From NCBI GenBank assembly GCA_030683705.1, contig JAUXPP010000072.1, positions 1-39,370 on the forward strand: 39,370 bases of DNA, given 5' to 3'. The position numbers and the translations under genes were made by a program. How positions within the stretch are numbered: the first letter of the stretch is position 1; each line of letters begins with the position of its first letter. The stretch is from Polaromonas sp. (GTDB lineage Bacteria > Pseudomonadota > Gammaproteobacteria > Burkholderiales > Burkholderiaceae_C). Below the pieces are notes generated by a model. That model did no database searches. It had not been told where the DNA came from and was given only the letters and a program-made list of their open reading frames with translations. Of the stretch, positions 8,443 through 16,618 are shown piece after piece.

Positions 8443-8727
8443 ATGCCCAATTCCAAGGCCCTTGCCTCGCTTCGTGCAGCCATTCTGGAGGAACGCATGA
8501 ATCCCCAGGACGCGCAACAGGTGCTGGATCGCTATAAGGACTTCACGGCCAAGCTGACGGAGTTCCAGACCAGGGAGGGACCCAGCCCGACCAGGCAGGA
8601 GTTTGAAGCGTGGCGCTCCGATATTTTTCTGGTACGGGCGGTCAGGGAAAAACAACTCAAGGCCGAGTGCGCGAATGCGAGCACCAATTTCGCGGCTGAT
8701 CCGGCGTCGAGCTCAGGCTCGGTTTAA
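8443..8727 (+). CDS. Small conserved hypothetical protein, paralogue of the 7899-8150 gene
   Basis: The product, about 94 residues, begins MPNSKALASLRAAILEERMN and contains GPSPTRQEFEAW, matching GEPPTPEEFKAW of the divergent neighbour. It is hydrophilic, charged and probably helical. ATG 8443 lacks a good ribosome binding site. An internal ATG at 8497 has a perfect GGAGG five bases upstream and would give a 76-residue protein. I keep the longer form because its N-terminal part aligns with the paralogue. The two starts lie head to head about 290 bp apart. The function is unknown. Confidence 0.55.
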   Translation: MPNSKALASLRAAILEERMNPQDAQQVLDRYKDFTAKLTEFQTREGPSPTRQEFEAWRSDIFLVRAVREKQLKAECANASTNFAADPASSSGSV

Positions 8728-9295
8728 CGTTCTACGATGTATATTATGTTAACTAACATATGAATGGAACAAGACAGCTGACCGGGAGGTTCTGCAACCG
8801 GGCTCCCGAATCTGAATCTGTTGGACCGTGGGACCTGCCTCCCCCCTGTCGGCTTGTGCGGGCGCTGGTCGCACATTACCCATCGACATCCGGAACCGTG
8901 GACGACGGCGACCACACCCGTCCTGACCGGTCTGCCGCGGGCCGGATGATTGGCTTCCAGGTAGCGGACACCGTTTCGCCACCGCTTGCTGCATGAGCGC
9001 CAGCGCGCCGGCGCGCCAATCCAGGCCTCACGGAACCTCCGGCCTGACACATGTGTGGCTGGGCACCTGCCATGCCCGGGACACAAGCTGGTCAACCGGC
9101 TCCGGACCGCGCGCGTCATCGCCCTGCCCGCTCTGATCGAACAGAGACTGGTATAAGCAGGGCTGGCGCGCACCGTCAGCTATAAAAACCGTAGCGTTCC
9201 GGAAGTCCATGGACATTCTTCAGTATTTCCCCCAAGCATGTAGGACGACGGAGCATCCTGCACCGGCCCGCCTCCCGGGCAGGCAAACTGTGGTG
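8728..9295. other. Gene-free stretch, possibly decayed or regulatory
   Basis: This 568-bp stretch has several open frames on both strands, but their translations are rich in Arg, Pro and Cys and show no domain, and none has a convincing ribosome binding site. I therefore see no gene. Its left end (8735-8765) is strikingly AT-rich and holds a 16-bp palindrome. The rest is GC-rich with no clear terminator. It could be an untranslated leader of the secreted-protein gene at 9296 or the remnant of a lost gene. Confidence 0.4.
8745..8760. promoter_or_regulatory. AT-rich palindrome, possible operator
   Basis: The sequence TATGTTAACTAACATA is a perfect inverted repeat with 7-bp arms and a 2-bp centre. 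It lies just after the small gene ending at 8727, in an AT-rich island that contrasts with the GC-rich surroundings. The symmetry and size suit a dimeric MarR/TetR/GntR-type repressor, but no regulator gene is adjacent and no promoter can be assigned with confidence. Confidence 0.35.
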
Positions 9296-10198
9296 ATGCT
9301 TCACAACCCCACCCTCAAGATCGGCCGCTGGGTCGCATCGGCGTGCCTTGTTGCCAGTTTCGGCACCAGCCTTGTTCATGCACAGCAGGCGCCAGGCGCA
9401 CCCGAGTTGCAGGCCAAACACACGGCCATGGCGTCCCAGCTCGCGCGCAACCAGTTCCAGCGCCCTCTGGTGATGGACTCGACCGAAACGTCCCAGGCGG
9501 TCAGCGGCAGCGTTTACGCGGTCATCAACTACCCCTACGGTGCCGTGTTGACCGCCTTCAAGAATCCCGAAACATGGTGTGAGGTGATGATTCTTCATCT
9601 GAACACCAAACACTGCAGCGCCGACAAGGACAGCCAGCCGGCCACGATGTCGGTCAGTGTGGGCAAAAAAACACCCCAGGAACTGAAAGACGCCCATGCG
9701 CTGACCTTCAGTTTCACGCCGGCGGCGACCCGCGCCGACTACCTGGCAGTGCGGCTCAACGCGCCCAAGGGGCCGCTGGGCACGCACAACTACCGTATCG
9801 ACCTGGAAGCCGTGCCTCTCGATGGCGACAGGACCTTCATGCACCTGCGTTATTCCTATGGCTACGGGATCACCAGCCGGCTGGCCATGCAGGCCTACAT
9901 GGCCACGGTGGCAAGCAGCAAGATCGGCTTCTCTGAGGTGGCTGGCGAGTCGGGCGGCGCCAAGGCGCCCGTCGGCGGCATGCGCGGCGCGGTGGAACGC
10001 CACACCATGCGGGATTACCTGGCGATCGATGCTTACCTGGCGTCGCTGGCCGTGCCGGCATCCCAGCAGTTTGAAAAGCGGCTGCAGCACTGGTTCGATG
10101 CCACCGAACGTTACCCGCGCCAGTTGCATGAGATCGACAGGGCGGCTTACCTGAGCATGAAACGCAGCGAATACAAGCGGCAGCAGGCGACGCCCTGA
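9296..10198 (+). CDS. Secreted protein of unknown function
   Basis: From ATG 9296 the product has 300 residues. A typical signal peptide (RWVASACLVASFGTSLVHA) is followed by QQAPG. The mature part contains SGSVYAVINYPYGAVLTAFKNPETWCEVM and a two-cysteine region (WCEVM...NTKHCSAD) that could form a disulfide. RYSYGYGITSRLAMQAYMAT and an Arg/Lys-rich C terminus follow. The pattern of an input region near a single Trp-Cys and a Tyr-rich strand region suggests a periplasmic lipid- or ligand-binding fold, but this is a guess and I recognise no family. An upstream in-frame ATG at 9209 would bury the signal peptide and is rejected. No operon partner is evident; the next gene is convergent. Confidence 0.75.
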   Translation: MLHNPTLKIGRWVASACLVASFGTSLVHAQQAPGAPELQAKHTAMASQLARNQFQRPLVMDSTETSQAVSGSVYAVINYPYGAVLTAFKNPETWCEVMILHLNTKHCSADKDSQPATMSVSVGKKTPQELKDAHALTFSFTPAATRADYLAVRLNAPKGPLGTHNYRIDLEAVPLDGDRTFMHLRYSYGYGITSRLAMQAYMATVASSKIGFSEVAGESGGAKAPVGGMRGAVERHTMRDYLAIDAYLASLAVPASQQFEKRLQHWFDATERYPRQLHEIDRAAYLSMKRSEYKRQQATP

Positions 10199-10243
10199 GG
10201 AAGTGGACGGAGCTCGTGGCGCTGGCTCCGCCGCTTTTTCCGC

Positions 10244-10438
10244 TCAGGCCTGGACCGGTATCACCTTGCCAGGCTCCCTGACCGGGATGGTGGGTTCGGT
10301 CTGGGGCGGCTCGATGATTTCTGGCGGGCTGCCGGGCCCCGGCATGGGAGGCATCACCGGTGGCGGCATTTCAGTCGGTATCTGGGTTCCAGGTTCAGGG
10401 GTCGTGGCAAGGGTCATGGGCTTCATGGCGTTTTCCAT
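10244..10438 (-). CDS. Small proline-rich protein
   Basis: The 64-residue product is about one quarter proline, with MPPPVMPPMPGPGSPPE in the middle and no hydrophobic core, so it should be extended or disordered. Two starts are possible, ATG 10438 and ATG 10426; the second has GGAAAA upstream. It follows two minus-strand genes (10451-10765 and 10823-11233) with short gaps, which suggests one transcript. Small Pro-rich proteins of this type are common next to stress genes in Burkholderiales, as I recall, but their role is not known to me. Confidence 0.55.
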   Translation of the reverse strand: MENAMKPMTLATTPEPGTQIPTEMPPPVMPPMPGPGSPPEIIEPPQTEPTIPVREPGKVIPVQA

Positions 10439-10450
10439 TCGGTGTGAGTT

Positions 10451-10765
10451 TCAGGATGGGTGTCCGCTGCGGTGCCGGCGCAATGCCAACTTGACCAGAG
10501 AGGTAAGCAAGGCGCCTGCAAGCAGTGCAACCAGAGCTGACTGAAGCGGCTTGTCCCCGACGATGCGCGCCAAACGGTCGGTGTCTGGACCTCCGCTTCT
10601 GGCCGGGCCATCCGTTTGGGGCAGAGGCTCGCCGTCCTGCAGCATCTCGACGGAAGCCGGGTTGGCCAGCACCGCCTCTTCTGCAGACTGCAGCACGCCC
10701 TCGGTCAAGGGCCGGGAAGCTGCGCCGAAAGGCGTGTGGGAGAGATCGGAGGGGGTGCTGACCAT
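10451..10765 (-). CDS. Small protein with one C-terminal membrane segment
   Basis: The 104-residue product has a polar N-terminal half (residues 1-70) and one transmembrane helix near the C terminus, LQSALVALLAGALLTSLVKL, followed by ALRRHRSGH. The layout (soluble part, glycine/alanine-rich helix, basic tail) resembles the tail-anchored DUF883/ElaB kind of protein, but the similarity is only general. The start ATG 10765 has AAAAGGTAACC just upstream. It lies 57 bp downstream of the receiver-domain gene and 12 bp before the proline-rich gene, so the three probably form an operon. Confidence 0.65.
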   Translation of the reverse strand: MVSTPSDLSHTPFGAASRPLTEGVLQSAEEAVLANPASVEMLQDGEPLPQTDGPARSGGPDTDRLARIVGDKPLQSALVALLAGALLTSLVKLALRRHRSGHPS

Positions 10766-10822
10766 GGGTTACCTTTTCAAGACAAATTTCGGGACATAGC
10801 GGCCCTGCCAGGGCCGCAGTGT

Positions 10823-11233
10823 TCAGCCACTGGACAATTGGCGCGGCAGGCTGGCTGCGTCATCGAGACTTTTGGCCAGGGCAACGCAGTAGCGCACCAT
10901 GTCGTCGATTTCGGCGGTTTTATCGAACACGGCATCGACACCGAGCTGCGCGCAGCGCCAGCGGATCTCCGCCGTCACGTGGTTGCTGAGCACCACGATT
11001 TTCTGCCCTGGGTGGCGATACCGGCAGGCCTCCACCACCCCGAGGCCGCTGCCCTCCTGGAGGTACAGGTCGACAATCGCCAGATCCCAGTGCACGTCGT
11101 CACGCGCGAGCCAGCGGGTGCCCTCTGCTTCCGTTTCCGCCATGCCGATGGTCGTGATCGGAACCAGCTCTTCCAGGGTGTCCATCAGGCTTTGCCGCAT
11201 GGCGAGGTTGTCTTCGACGAAAAAAATGCGCAT
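10823..11233 (-). CDS. Stand-alone response-regulator receiver domain
   Basis: The 136-residue product is a single CheY-like receiver domain with no output domain. The phosphoacceptor is Asp55 in LAIVDLYLQEGSG, with acidic pocket Glu7-Asp8 (FFVEDNL) and Lys105 in DAVFDKTAEI. The switch position has Ser83 (VLSN) instead of the more usual Thr. Such proteins act by phosphotransfer or by binding partners. No histidine kinase is in the window, so the partner is encoded elsewhere. It heads the minus-strand group with the membrane protein and the proline-rich peptide, and is divergent from the small membrane-protein gene before katE. Confidence 0.85.
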   Translation of the reverse strand: MRIFFVEDNLAMRQSLMDTLEELVPITTIGMAETEAEGTRWLARDDVHWDLAIVDLYLQEGSGLGVVEACRYRHPGQKIVVLSNHVTAEIRWRCAQLGVDAVFDKTAEIDDMVRYCVALAKSLDDAASLPRQLSSG

Positions 11234-11488
11234 GGGTGTCCTTGGCGGGATGTTGACGGCGGTCTGGCGATATCCGACTCTAGGCGCGCGAGCGTTTTTC
11301 GGCCGCGGGAGAAGCGGGCATGGTTCTGTAGGAGGACGCCGTGCGCGGCGCCGTGGGACGGGTCTTACACATGTTCGCGATTGCCCTTACAGCCGGTGCC
11401 GCAGGCCAGCTACTGGCAAACCCCGGCAAGCTGCGTAAGGTCATGACTCGCCTGCCTCGTTCTGCATTTTTTCCATTCAGGACTCACC

Positions 11489-11758
11489 ATGACACTCGCA
11501 ACCTCCCCGTCCAAAGTCCACCCGTCCGGCGCTCCCACACCGGCCCATGCCGCTGGCTCGCAAGGCTTGTTCTCCGCGTGGCAGGCCCTGCCGGTGGCGC
11601 TGGCCGCGTTGATCGCATTTCTGACGCTGACACCGGACGGTGTCGCCGAGCCGCTGCAGGACTTCGCCGGCTGGCTGCTCGTCGGTGGCGTGGCCACCCT
11701 GGCCGTGATGGCCATCGTGACGGGACTGAACCGGCTGCTTGACTGCGAAGGCAACTGA
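11489..11758 (+). CDS. Small two-TM membrane protein upstream of katE
   Basis: The 89-residue product has a polar N terminus (residues 1-27), a hydrophobic helix at about 32-50 (ALPVALAALIAFLTL) and a second at about 62-82 (GWLLVGGVATLAVMAIVTGL), then a short polar tail. ATG 11489 has AGGA upstream. It lies 89 bp before katE on the same strand. I do not recognise a family. The upstream 255 bp separate it from the divergent receiver gene and should hold both promoters. Confidence 0.7.
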   Translation: MTLATSPSKVHPSGAPTPAHAAGSQGLFSAWQALPVALAALIAFLTLTPDGVAEPLQDFAGWLLVGGVATLAVMAIVTGLNRLLDCEGN

Positions 11759-11847
11759 GACCCCGCAGCCGGGGTGGCGCGATGCCATCTCCGATGGTCG
11801 TCATCAACGACCCCATTTTTCTTGTTCGATTTTCCCGAGGATTCCCG

Positions 11848-14019
11848 ATGCCGCAACCCAAGCGCAGTACCGCCACAACCGCCAAACCTTCTTCCGGTGG
11901 CACAGAAAAACAAAAACAACTGCTGGCGTCGACCGCCGAGCCGACTGGCAACCTGAGCACCAACCAGGGCTTGCAGATCCCCGACAACCATAACTCCCTG
12001 AAGGCCGGGCTGCGTGGCCCGACGCTGCTGGAAGATTTCATCCTTCGCGAAAAAATCACACACTTCGACCACGAGCGTATTCCCGAGCGTGCCGTTCACG
12101 CCCGCGGCACGGCGGCACACGGCTATTTCAAGGTTTACAAACCGATGGCGCAGTTCACCAGCGCCGGCTTTCTGCAGGACCCCGAGGCCGAGATCCCGGT
12201 TTTCGTGCGCTTTTCCACCGTCGCCGGCTCGCGCGGCTCGGCCGATACGGTGCGTGATGTGCGCGGTTTCGCCGTCAAGTTCTATACCAATGAAGGCAAC
12301 TACGACCTGGTCGGCAACAACATCCCCGTCTTCTTCATCCAGGACGCCATCAAGTTCCCCGACCTGGTTCACGCCGTCAAGGCTGAGCCGCACAACGAGA
12401 TGCCGCAGGCTTCGAGCGCACACGACACCTTCTGGGACTTTGTCTCGCTGATGCCCGAATCCACCCACATGCTGATGTGGGCCATGTCGGACCGCGCCAT
12501 TCCGCGCAGCTATCGCATGATGGAAGGCTTTGGCGTACACACCTTCCGTTTCCTCAATGCACGCGGCGAGTCGCATTTCGTCAAGTTCCACTGGAAACCC
12601 AAACTCGGCGTGCACGGGCTGGCCTGGGACGAAGCCCAGAAAATTGCCGGCAAGGACGCCGATTTCCACAGGCGCGACCTGTGGGAAGCCATAGACCAGG
12701 GCAATTTCCCGGAATGGGAGCTGGGCGTGCAGATCATCGAAGAAGGCAAGGAAGACAAGCTGGGCTTCGACATCCTGGACCCGACCAAGCTGATCCCCGA
12801 ATCGGTGGTGCCGGTGCAGATCATCGGCAAGATGGTGCTCAACCGCAACCCGGACAACTTCTTTGCCGAGACCGAGCAGGTGGCCTTCCACCCTGGCCAT
12901 CTGGTGCCGGGCATCGATTTTTCGAACGACCCCCTGCTGCAGGGCCGGCTGTTCTCGTACACCGACACGCAGATCTCCCGTCTGGGCGGCGCCAATTTCC
13001 ATGAACTGCCGATCAACAAGGCGGTCTGCCCTTTCCACAACTTCCAGCGCGACGGCATGCACCGCCAGACCGTCAACAAGGGACGCGTCAGTTACGAGCC
13101 CAACACGCTGGCGACCGGTTCGGAGTACCGTGTCGATGGGGGTGCCCAGGGCTTCCAGTCCCATCCGGAACCATTGGAGTCGCCGAAAATCCGGCGCCGC
13201 AGCCCCTCGTTCGACGACCACTTTTCGCAGGCCACGCTGTTCTGGAACAGCCAGACCCCGGCCGAAAAAGACCATATCGTCGCGGCCTTCCGCTTCGAGC
13301 TGTCCAAGGTCGATGTGCCGGAAATCCGCCAGCGCATGGTCGACAACCTGGCGCATGTGGACTCCAAGCTGGCGTCCCGCGTGGCGGCGCCGCTGGGCAT
13401 CAACGCCCCCGACGCCAAGGCTGCGGCCGGCCGCCTCGGCTTTCGCGATTACCGGATCGAAAACGCCGTCGAGGAAGATGCGGCGCTGAGCATGTCCAAA
13501 CCGTCGGAAGGTATCAAGACGCGCAAGATCGCCATCCTGGTGGCCGACGGCGTGGATTTGCTGACCTTCAAGCGCCTGCAGCAGGAACTGGTCGATGCGG
13601 GCGCCGCCTGCAAACTGGTGGCACCGCAACTGGGTACCGTCAAAACCTCGTCAGGCAAGCAGCTGGCGGTGGACCACACCTTTGCCAATGCGCCCTCGAT
13701 CATGTTCGATGCGGTGCTGGTGCCCGGTGGCGAAGCGAGTGTGGCAGCGCTGTCGCAGCTGGGCGACGCGGTGCACTTCATCCTCGAAAGCTACAAACAC
13801 TGCAAGACCTTGTGCGCGCTCAACGAAGGCGTGCAGTTGCTGGGCAGCCTGGGTTTTGCGCTCGAGGGCAAGGGCGACCAGGTGATGGAGCCGACCACCG
13901 GGGTGTTGCTGGCTGACGCCCGCAAGGCCGCCGAGGGCCAGATCGCCCAGGCCTTCATCTCGTCGATCGCTGCCCACCGGCACTGGGACCGGCTCAACGT
14001 GGACGCCGTGCCGGCCTGA
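11848..14019 (+). CDS. katE: Large-subunit (clade 2) monofunctional catalase, HPII type
   Basis: The product has about 723 residues and disproportionates hydrogen peroxide in the cytoplasm. Catalytic residues are visible: His84 in AVHARGTAAHG, Asn158 in DLVGNNIPVFFIQDA, and the proximal heme ligand Tyr371 in RLFSYTDTQISRLGG. Residues from about 570 form the extra C-terminal flavodoxin/DJ-1-like domain (TRKIAILVADGVDLLTF, VLVPGGEASV) typical of HPII. ATG 11848 is chosen because CGAGG lies seven bases upstream; the frame extends to 11782. Genes of this type are usually part of the stationary-phase or stress response, which fits the small stress-like genes upstream. It is convergent with the acylase gene, 13 bp away. 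Confidence 0.95.
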   Translation: MPQPKRSTATTAKPSSGGTEKQKQLLASTAEPTGNLSTNQGLQIPDNHNSLKAGLRGPTLLEDFILREKITHFDHERIPERAVHARGTAAHGYFKVYKPMAQFTSAGFLQDPEAEIPVFVRFSTVAGSRGSADTVRDVRGFAVKFYTNEGNYDLVGNNIPVFFIQDAIKFPDLVHAVKAEPHNEMPQASSAHDTFWDFVSLMPESTHMLMWAMSDRAIPRSYRMMEGFGVHTFRFLNARGESHFVKFHWKPKLGVHGLAWDEAQKIAGKDADFHRRDLWEAIDQGNFPEWELGVQIIEEGKEDKLGFDILDPTKLIPESVVPVQIIGKMVLNRNPDNFFAETEQVAFHPGHLVPGIDFSNDPLLQGRLFSYTDTQISRLGGANFHELPINKAVCPFHNFQRDGMHRQTVNKGRVSYEPNTLATGSEYRVDGGAQGFQSHPEPLESPKIRRRSPSFDDHFSQATLFWNSQTPAEKDHIVAAFRFELSKVDVPEIRQRMVDNLAHVDSKLASRVAAPLGINAPDAKAAAGRLGFRDYRIENAVEEDAALSMSKPSEGIKTRKIAILVADGVDLLTFKRLQQELVDAGAACKLVAPQLGTVKTSSGKQLAVDHTFANAPSIMFDAVLVPGGEASVAALSQLGDAVHFILESYKHCKTLCALNEGVQLLGSLGFALEGKGDQVMEPTTGVLLADARKAAEGQIAQAFISSIAAHRHWDRLNVDAVPA

Positions 14020-14032
14020 GCGTGAGCGGGAT

Positions 14033-16567
14033 TTACGGCTTGAGCTGAAGCTCGTGGCTGAAACCTGGCGGGTTCATTTGCAGCGGCCGGTAGGCCACGC
14101 CGGCCCAGCCAGGACTCATGTCGCGGTAGCGGCTGGAGAACACCAGCCCGCTCTGCCCGGTCTGGTAGATGAACTGCGACTTTTCCAGGTCGGCCAGGTC
14201 GTACACCGCGCGCAGCGACGCCGCATGCCGGTTGGCAAACGGGAATTTGGCATCGTTGGGCCAGTACTGGCCGACGTTGACGGTGAAGGAGTCGCCGCCG
14301 GTCGGCACGCTGACGTCAAAAAAGCGGGCTAGCGCGGGCACGTTGCTGAACGGCCGGTGCGCCGACAGCGCCCGGTGCGCCTCACCCCAGGTCCACGCCG
14401 CAGGCTGGCCGCCGCGCGAAGCCTGCAATAGCGTCAGTGCGCGATCCAGTGCCGCCGTGGACTGGGCGCCGCACCCGGCGGCGCCGCACCAGGCCTTGTC
14501 GTCGCGCTCCATGATCTCCTCGATCGCGCTGCGGAAATGGCGCTTGCCGTACATGCTTTTCAGGCGCGCCTCGCCCAGCTTGCCGCCTATGACCTCCCGC
14601 GTGAGTTCATCGACCCAGACCGAAAAAATCAGTGGCGCAGCGCTGTCGGCGCGCATCACGCCGTCGAAGCCGGCGAGCTGGGCCTGCGCCCCGGCCGCCA
14701 GCGGGTGCTGCGAAGCCGTCTTCTGCAAAAACGGCAACAAGCGGGTGGTGGCGGTCGACAACTGGTCGGCCTGGATGGCCTGCATGGACGCGGCGTCATG
14801 CCGCGGCCGGGCGGCGAGCAATTGCTCGATGCGCTCGAAGCGGTAAGGAACGACCCAGTCCTGCCCGAGGAAGAGGTCGGAACCGGGTGGCACCACGCTC
14901 TGGTTGGCGTTGGAGAACCAGCCTTTTTTGCCGATGCTGGACGCATCGGCCTGCGGCGTTTGTGCATAGGGCAACCAGCCCGCCCAGTCATAACGGGCGT
15001 CCCAGCCCGGCGAGGGGGCGACGCCCAGAATATCGTTGTCGGCCTTGCGCAGCGGCACCTTGCCGATAGCCTTGTAGGCGACCTTGCCCGCCACATCGGC
15101 CATCACCACGTTCTGCATCGGCGAGTGGTGGTCGGCATAGGCCGCGATCAGTTCGTCCACCGACTGCGCCTGGTTGGCGCGCAAGGCCGCCATGGCCGTG
15201 CGGTTGTCGCTTTCCAGCGCGCTCCAGCGCAGCGAGATCACGTACTTGCCGGTGTCCAGCACCTCGGCATGGGTTTTCTGCGCGTCGCTCAGCACCGGCC
15301 CATGGCGGCTGCTGCGCACTTTCAGCGTGACGTCGGCCTTGCCCTTGACCCGGATGGTTTCGCTGCGGGTGCTGAAGTCGGCCCACTGCGCCGGCCCGCT
15401 GCCGGGAACGCGGTATTGCTGCGGGTTCACCGGGTTGATCTGTTCCAGGTAAAGGTCCTGCACATCCGGGCCGGTGTTGGTGAAACCCCAGGCCACTTTG
15501 GCGGTGCGGCCCAGCACCACAAAAGGCAGGCCCGGCAGCGTGGCGCCTATCACGTCCAGCGCTGGTGTCGCCTTGCCATCGGCGCCCTGCCCTGCGGGCG
15601 CCTGCAAGCGCGCGAAGTACCAGATGGCAGGCGCCGACAAGCCCAGGTGCGGGTCGTTGGCCAGCAGGGGTTTGCCGCTGGCGGTGTGGCTGCCGGCCAG
15701 CACCCAGTTGTTCGAACCCTTGCCTTCGACGTTGCCGATGTTGGCGGCCCAGTCGTTGATGTCCAGCGCCAGCAGCCCGGCCTCCGCCGTTTTATTCAAG
15801 TCAAAAAGGCCTCCAGCCTTTGCCGGACGAGCGTCAGCAGCTCCTGTTTTGATAGCATCCTGGCGAAACACGCCAAGACCGGCGTACAGTCTGGCAAAGT
15901 CGGTGCGCGAGGCGGGCGCCTCACCCGGGTAGGGCGTGAAGAGCTGCCAGAGCTCTTCGGTGTTCAGGACTCTGGCCGCCGACAGCCGGGCGAATTCGTT
16001 GCCCCAGTTGCCGCCCAGGTCCAGCGCCATCATCAGCGCCCAGCCCACGCTGTCCTGCGGCGTCCAGGGCTGTACTGCGCCGCCTGGCTTGACACCGAGA
16101 ATATGGAACTCGGGTGACAGCGCCTGCGTGCTGCCGGCGTAAAACGCATTGATGCCGTCGCTGTAGGCCTGCAGCGCCTGTTTGGCTTCGGCGGGCAGCC
16201 CCTGCCACTGGCGCTGCGCCGCCTCCATGATGCCCAGCGTACGCATCAGCTTGTCGGTGTCCAGCGTGGCCTCGCCCAGCACCTCGGACAATTGGCCATG
16301 CATGACGCGGCGGTTGAACTCGAGCTGCCAGCCGCGCTCCTGCGCATGCACATACCCCAGCGCCATCCAGGCGTCGCGCGGGGTTTGGGCCTTGATGTGG
16401 GTGACGTCAGCGCCGTCGCGCGCGACGCTGACGGGCGCGGCCAGCCCGCTGACCTTGAGTTCGCCGTCGAGCGCCGGAAAGCTGCGGTAAACATAGATCG
16501 CGATGGCCGCAGCCAGCAGCAGCACCAGCAGCAGCACAGCACCGAAAAACCGTTTGATCCAGACCAC
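14033..16567 (-). CDS. Penicillin-acylase-family Ntn hydrolase
   Basis: The product, about 844 residues, is a membrane-anchored or exported precursor of the penicillin amidase / acyl-homoserine-lactone acylase family. An N-terminal hydrophobic segment (FFGAVLLLVLLLAAAIAIYVY) is followed by the alpha-chain region with GYVHAQERGWQLEFNRR. The autocleavage site and nucleophile Ser is in EGKGSNNWVLAG (about Ser285). The beta chain contains the usual LLANDPHLGLSAPAIWY and PGLPFVVLGRTAKVAWGFTN. It hydrolyses an amide-linked acyl group; the substrate (penicillins, AHLs or others) cannot be read from sequence. GTG 16567 has GGGGAG upstream and is preferred over TTG 16618. Copy 3 of the 56-bp repeat encodes AIKTGAADARPAKAGGLFD about 30 residues before the cleavage site, in the linker region. 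Confidence 0.9.
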   Translation of the reverse strand: MVWIKRFFGAVLLLVLLLAAAIAIYVYRSFPALDGELKVSGLAAPVSVARDGADVTHIKAQTPRDAWMALGYVHAQERGWQLEFNRRVMHGQLSEVLGEATLDTDKLMRTLGIMEAAQRQWQGLPAEAKQALQAYSDGINAFYAGSTQALSPEFHILGVKPGGAVQPWTPQDSVGWALMMALDLGGNWGNEFARLSAARVLNTEELWQLFTPYPGEAPASRTDFARLYAGLGVFRQDAIKTGAADARPAKAGGLFDLNKTAEAGLLALDINDWAANIGNVEGKGSNNWVLAGSHTASGKPLLANDPHLGLSAPAIWYFARLQAPAGQGADGKATPALDVIGATLPGLPFVVLGRTAKVAWGFTNTGPDVQDLYLEQINPVNPQQYRVPGSGPAQWADFSTRSETIRVKGKADVTLKVRSSRHGPVLSDAQKTHAEVLDTGKYVISLRWSALESDNRTAMAALRANQAQSVDELIAAYADHHSPMQNVVMADVAGKVAYKAIGKVPLRKADNDILGVAPSPGWDARYDWAGWLPYAQTPQADASSIGKKGWFSNANQSVVPPGSDLFLGQDWVVPYRFERIEQLLAARPRHDAASMQAIQADQLSTATTRLLPFLQKTASQHPLAAGAQAQLAGFDGVMRADSAAPLIFSVWVDELTREVIGGKLGEARLKSMYGKRHFRSAIEEIMERDDKAWCGAAGCGAQSTAALDRALTLLQASRGGQPAAWTWGEAHRALSAHRPFSNVPALARFFDVSVPTGGDSFTVNVGQYWPNDAKFPFANRHAASLRAVYDLADLEKSQFIYQTGQSGLVFSSRYRDMSPGWAGVAYRPLQMNPPGFSHELQLKP
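15801..15856 (-). repeat. 56-bp in-frame dispersed element, copy 3 (inside the acylase gene)
   Basis: On the gene strand the copy starts with GCTATCAAAACAGGAGC, the module in the orientation opposite to copies 2, 5 and 6. It continues with TGCTGACGCTCGTCCGGC. It encodes AIKTGAADARPAKAGGLFD without disturbing the frame. Its position shortly before the Ntn-hydrolase cleavage Ser suggests insertion into the tolerant linker peptide. Confidence 0.85.
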
Positions 16568-16618
16568 GATGATGTCTCCCCGGACAAGTAAAGGGGCCGG
16601 ACCGGCCGGCCGGAACAA

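Noticed and set aside
8724..9173. A 149-codon minus-strand frame in the gene-free stretch
   Set aside because: It is rich in Arg, Pro and Cys, has no ribosome binding site and no domain. It probably arises from base composition.
11341..11742. A plus-strand frame from GTG 11341 with a good AGGAGG site
   Set aside because: The first 35 codons look possible, but the frame then runs through the 11489-11758 gene in the wrong phase and becomes Arg-rich. Without homologues I do not accept it.
11410..13629. A 739-codon open frame on the minus strand opposite katE
   Set aside because: It is antisense to a clear catalase gene. Its composition (rich in His, Arg, Gly, Val) is that of a codon-bias shadow in GC-rich DNA and it shows no domain.
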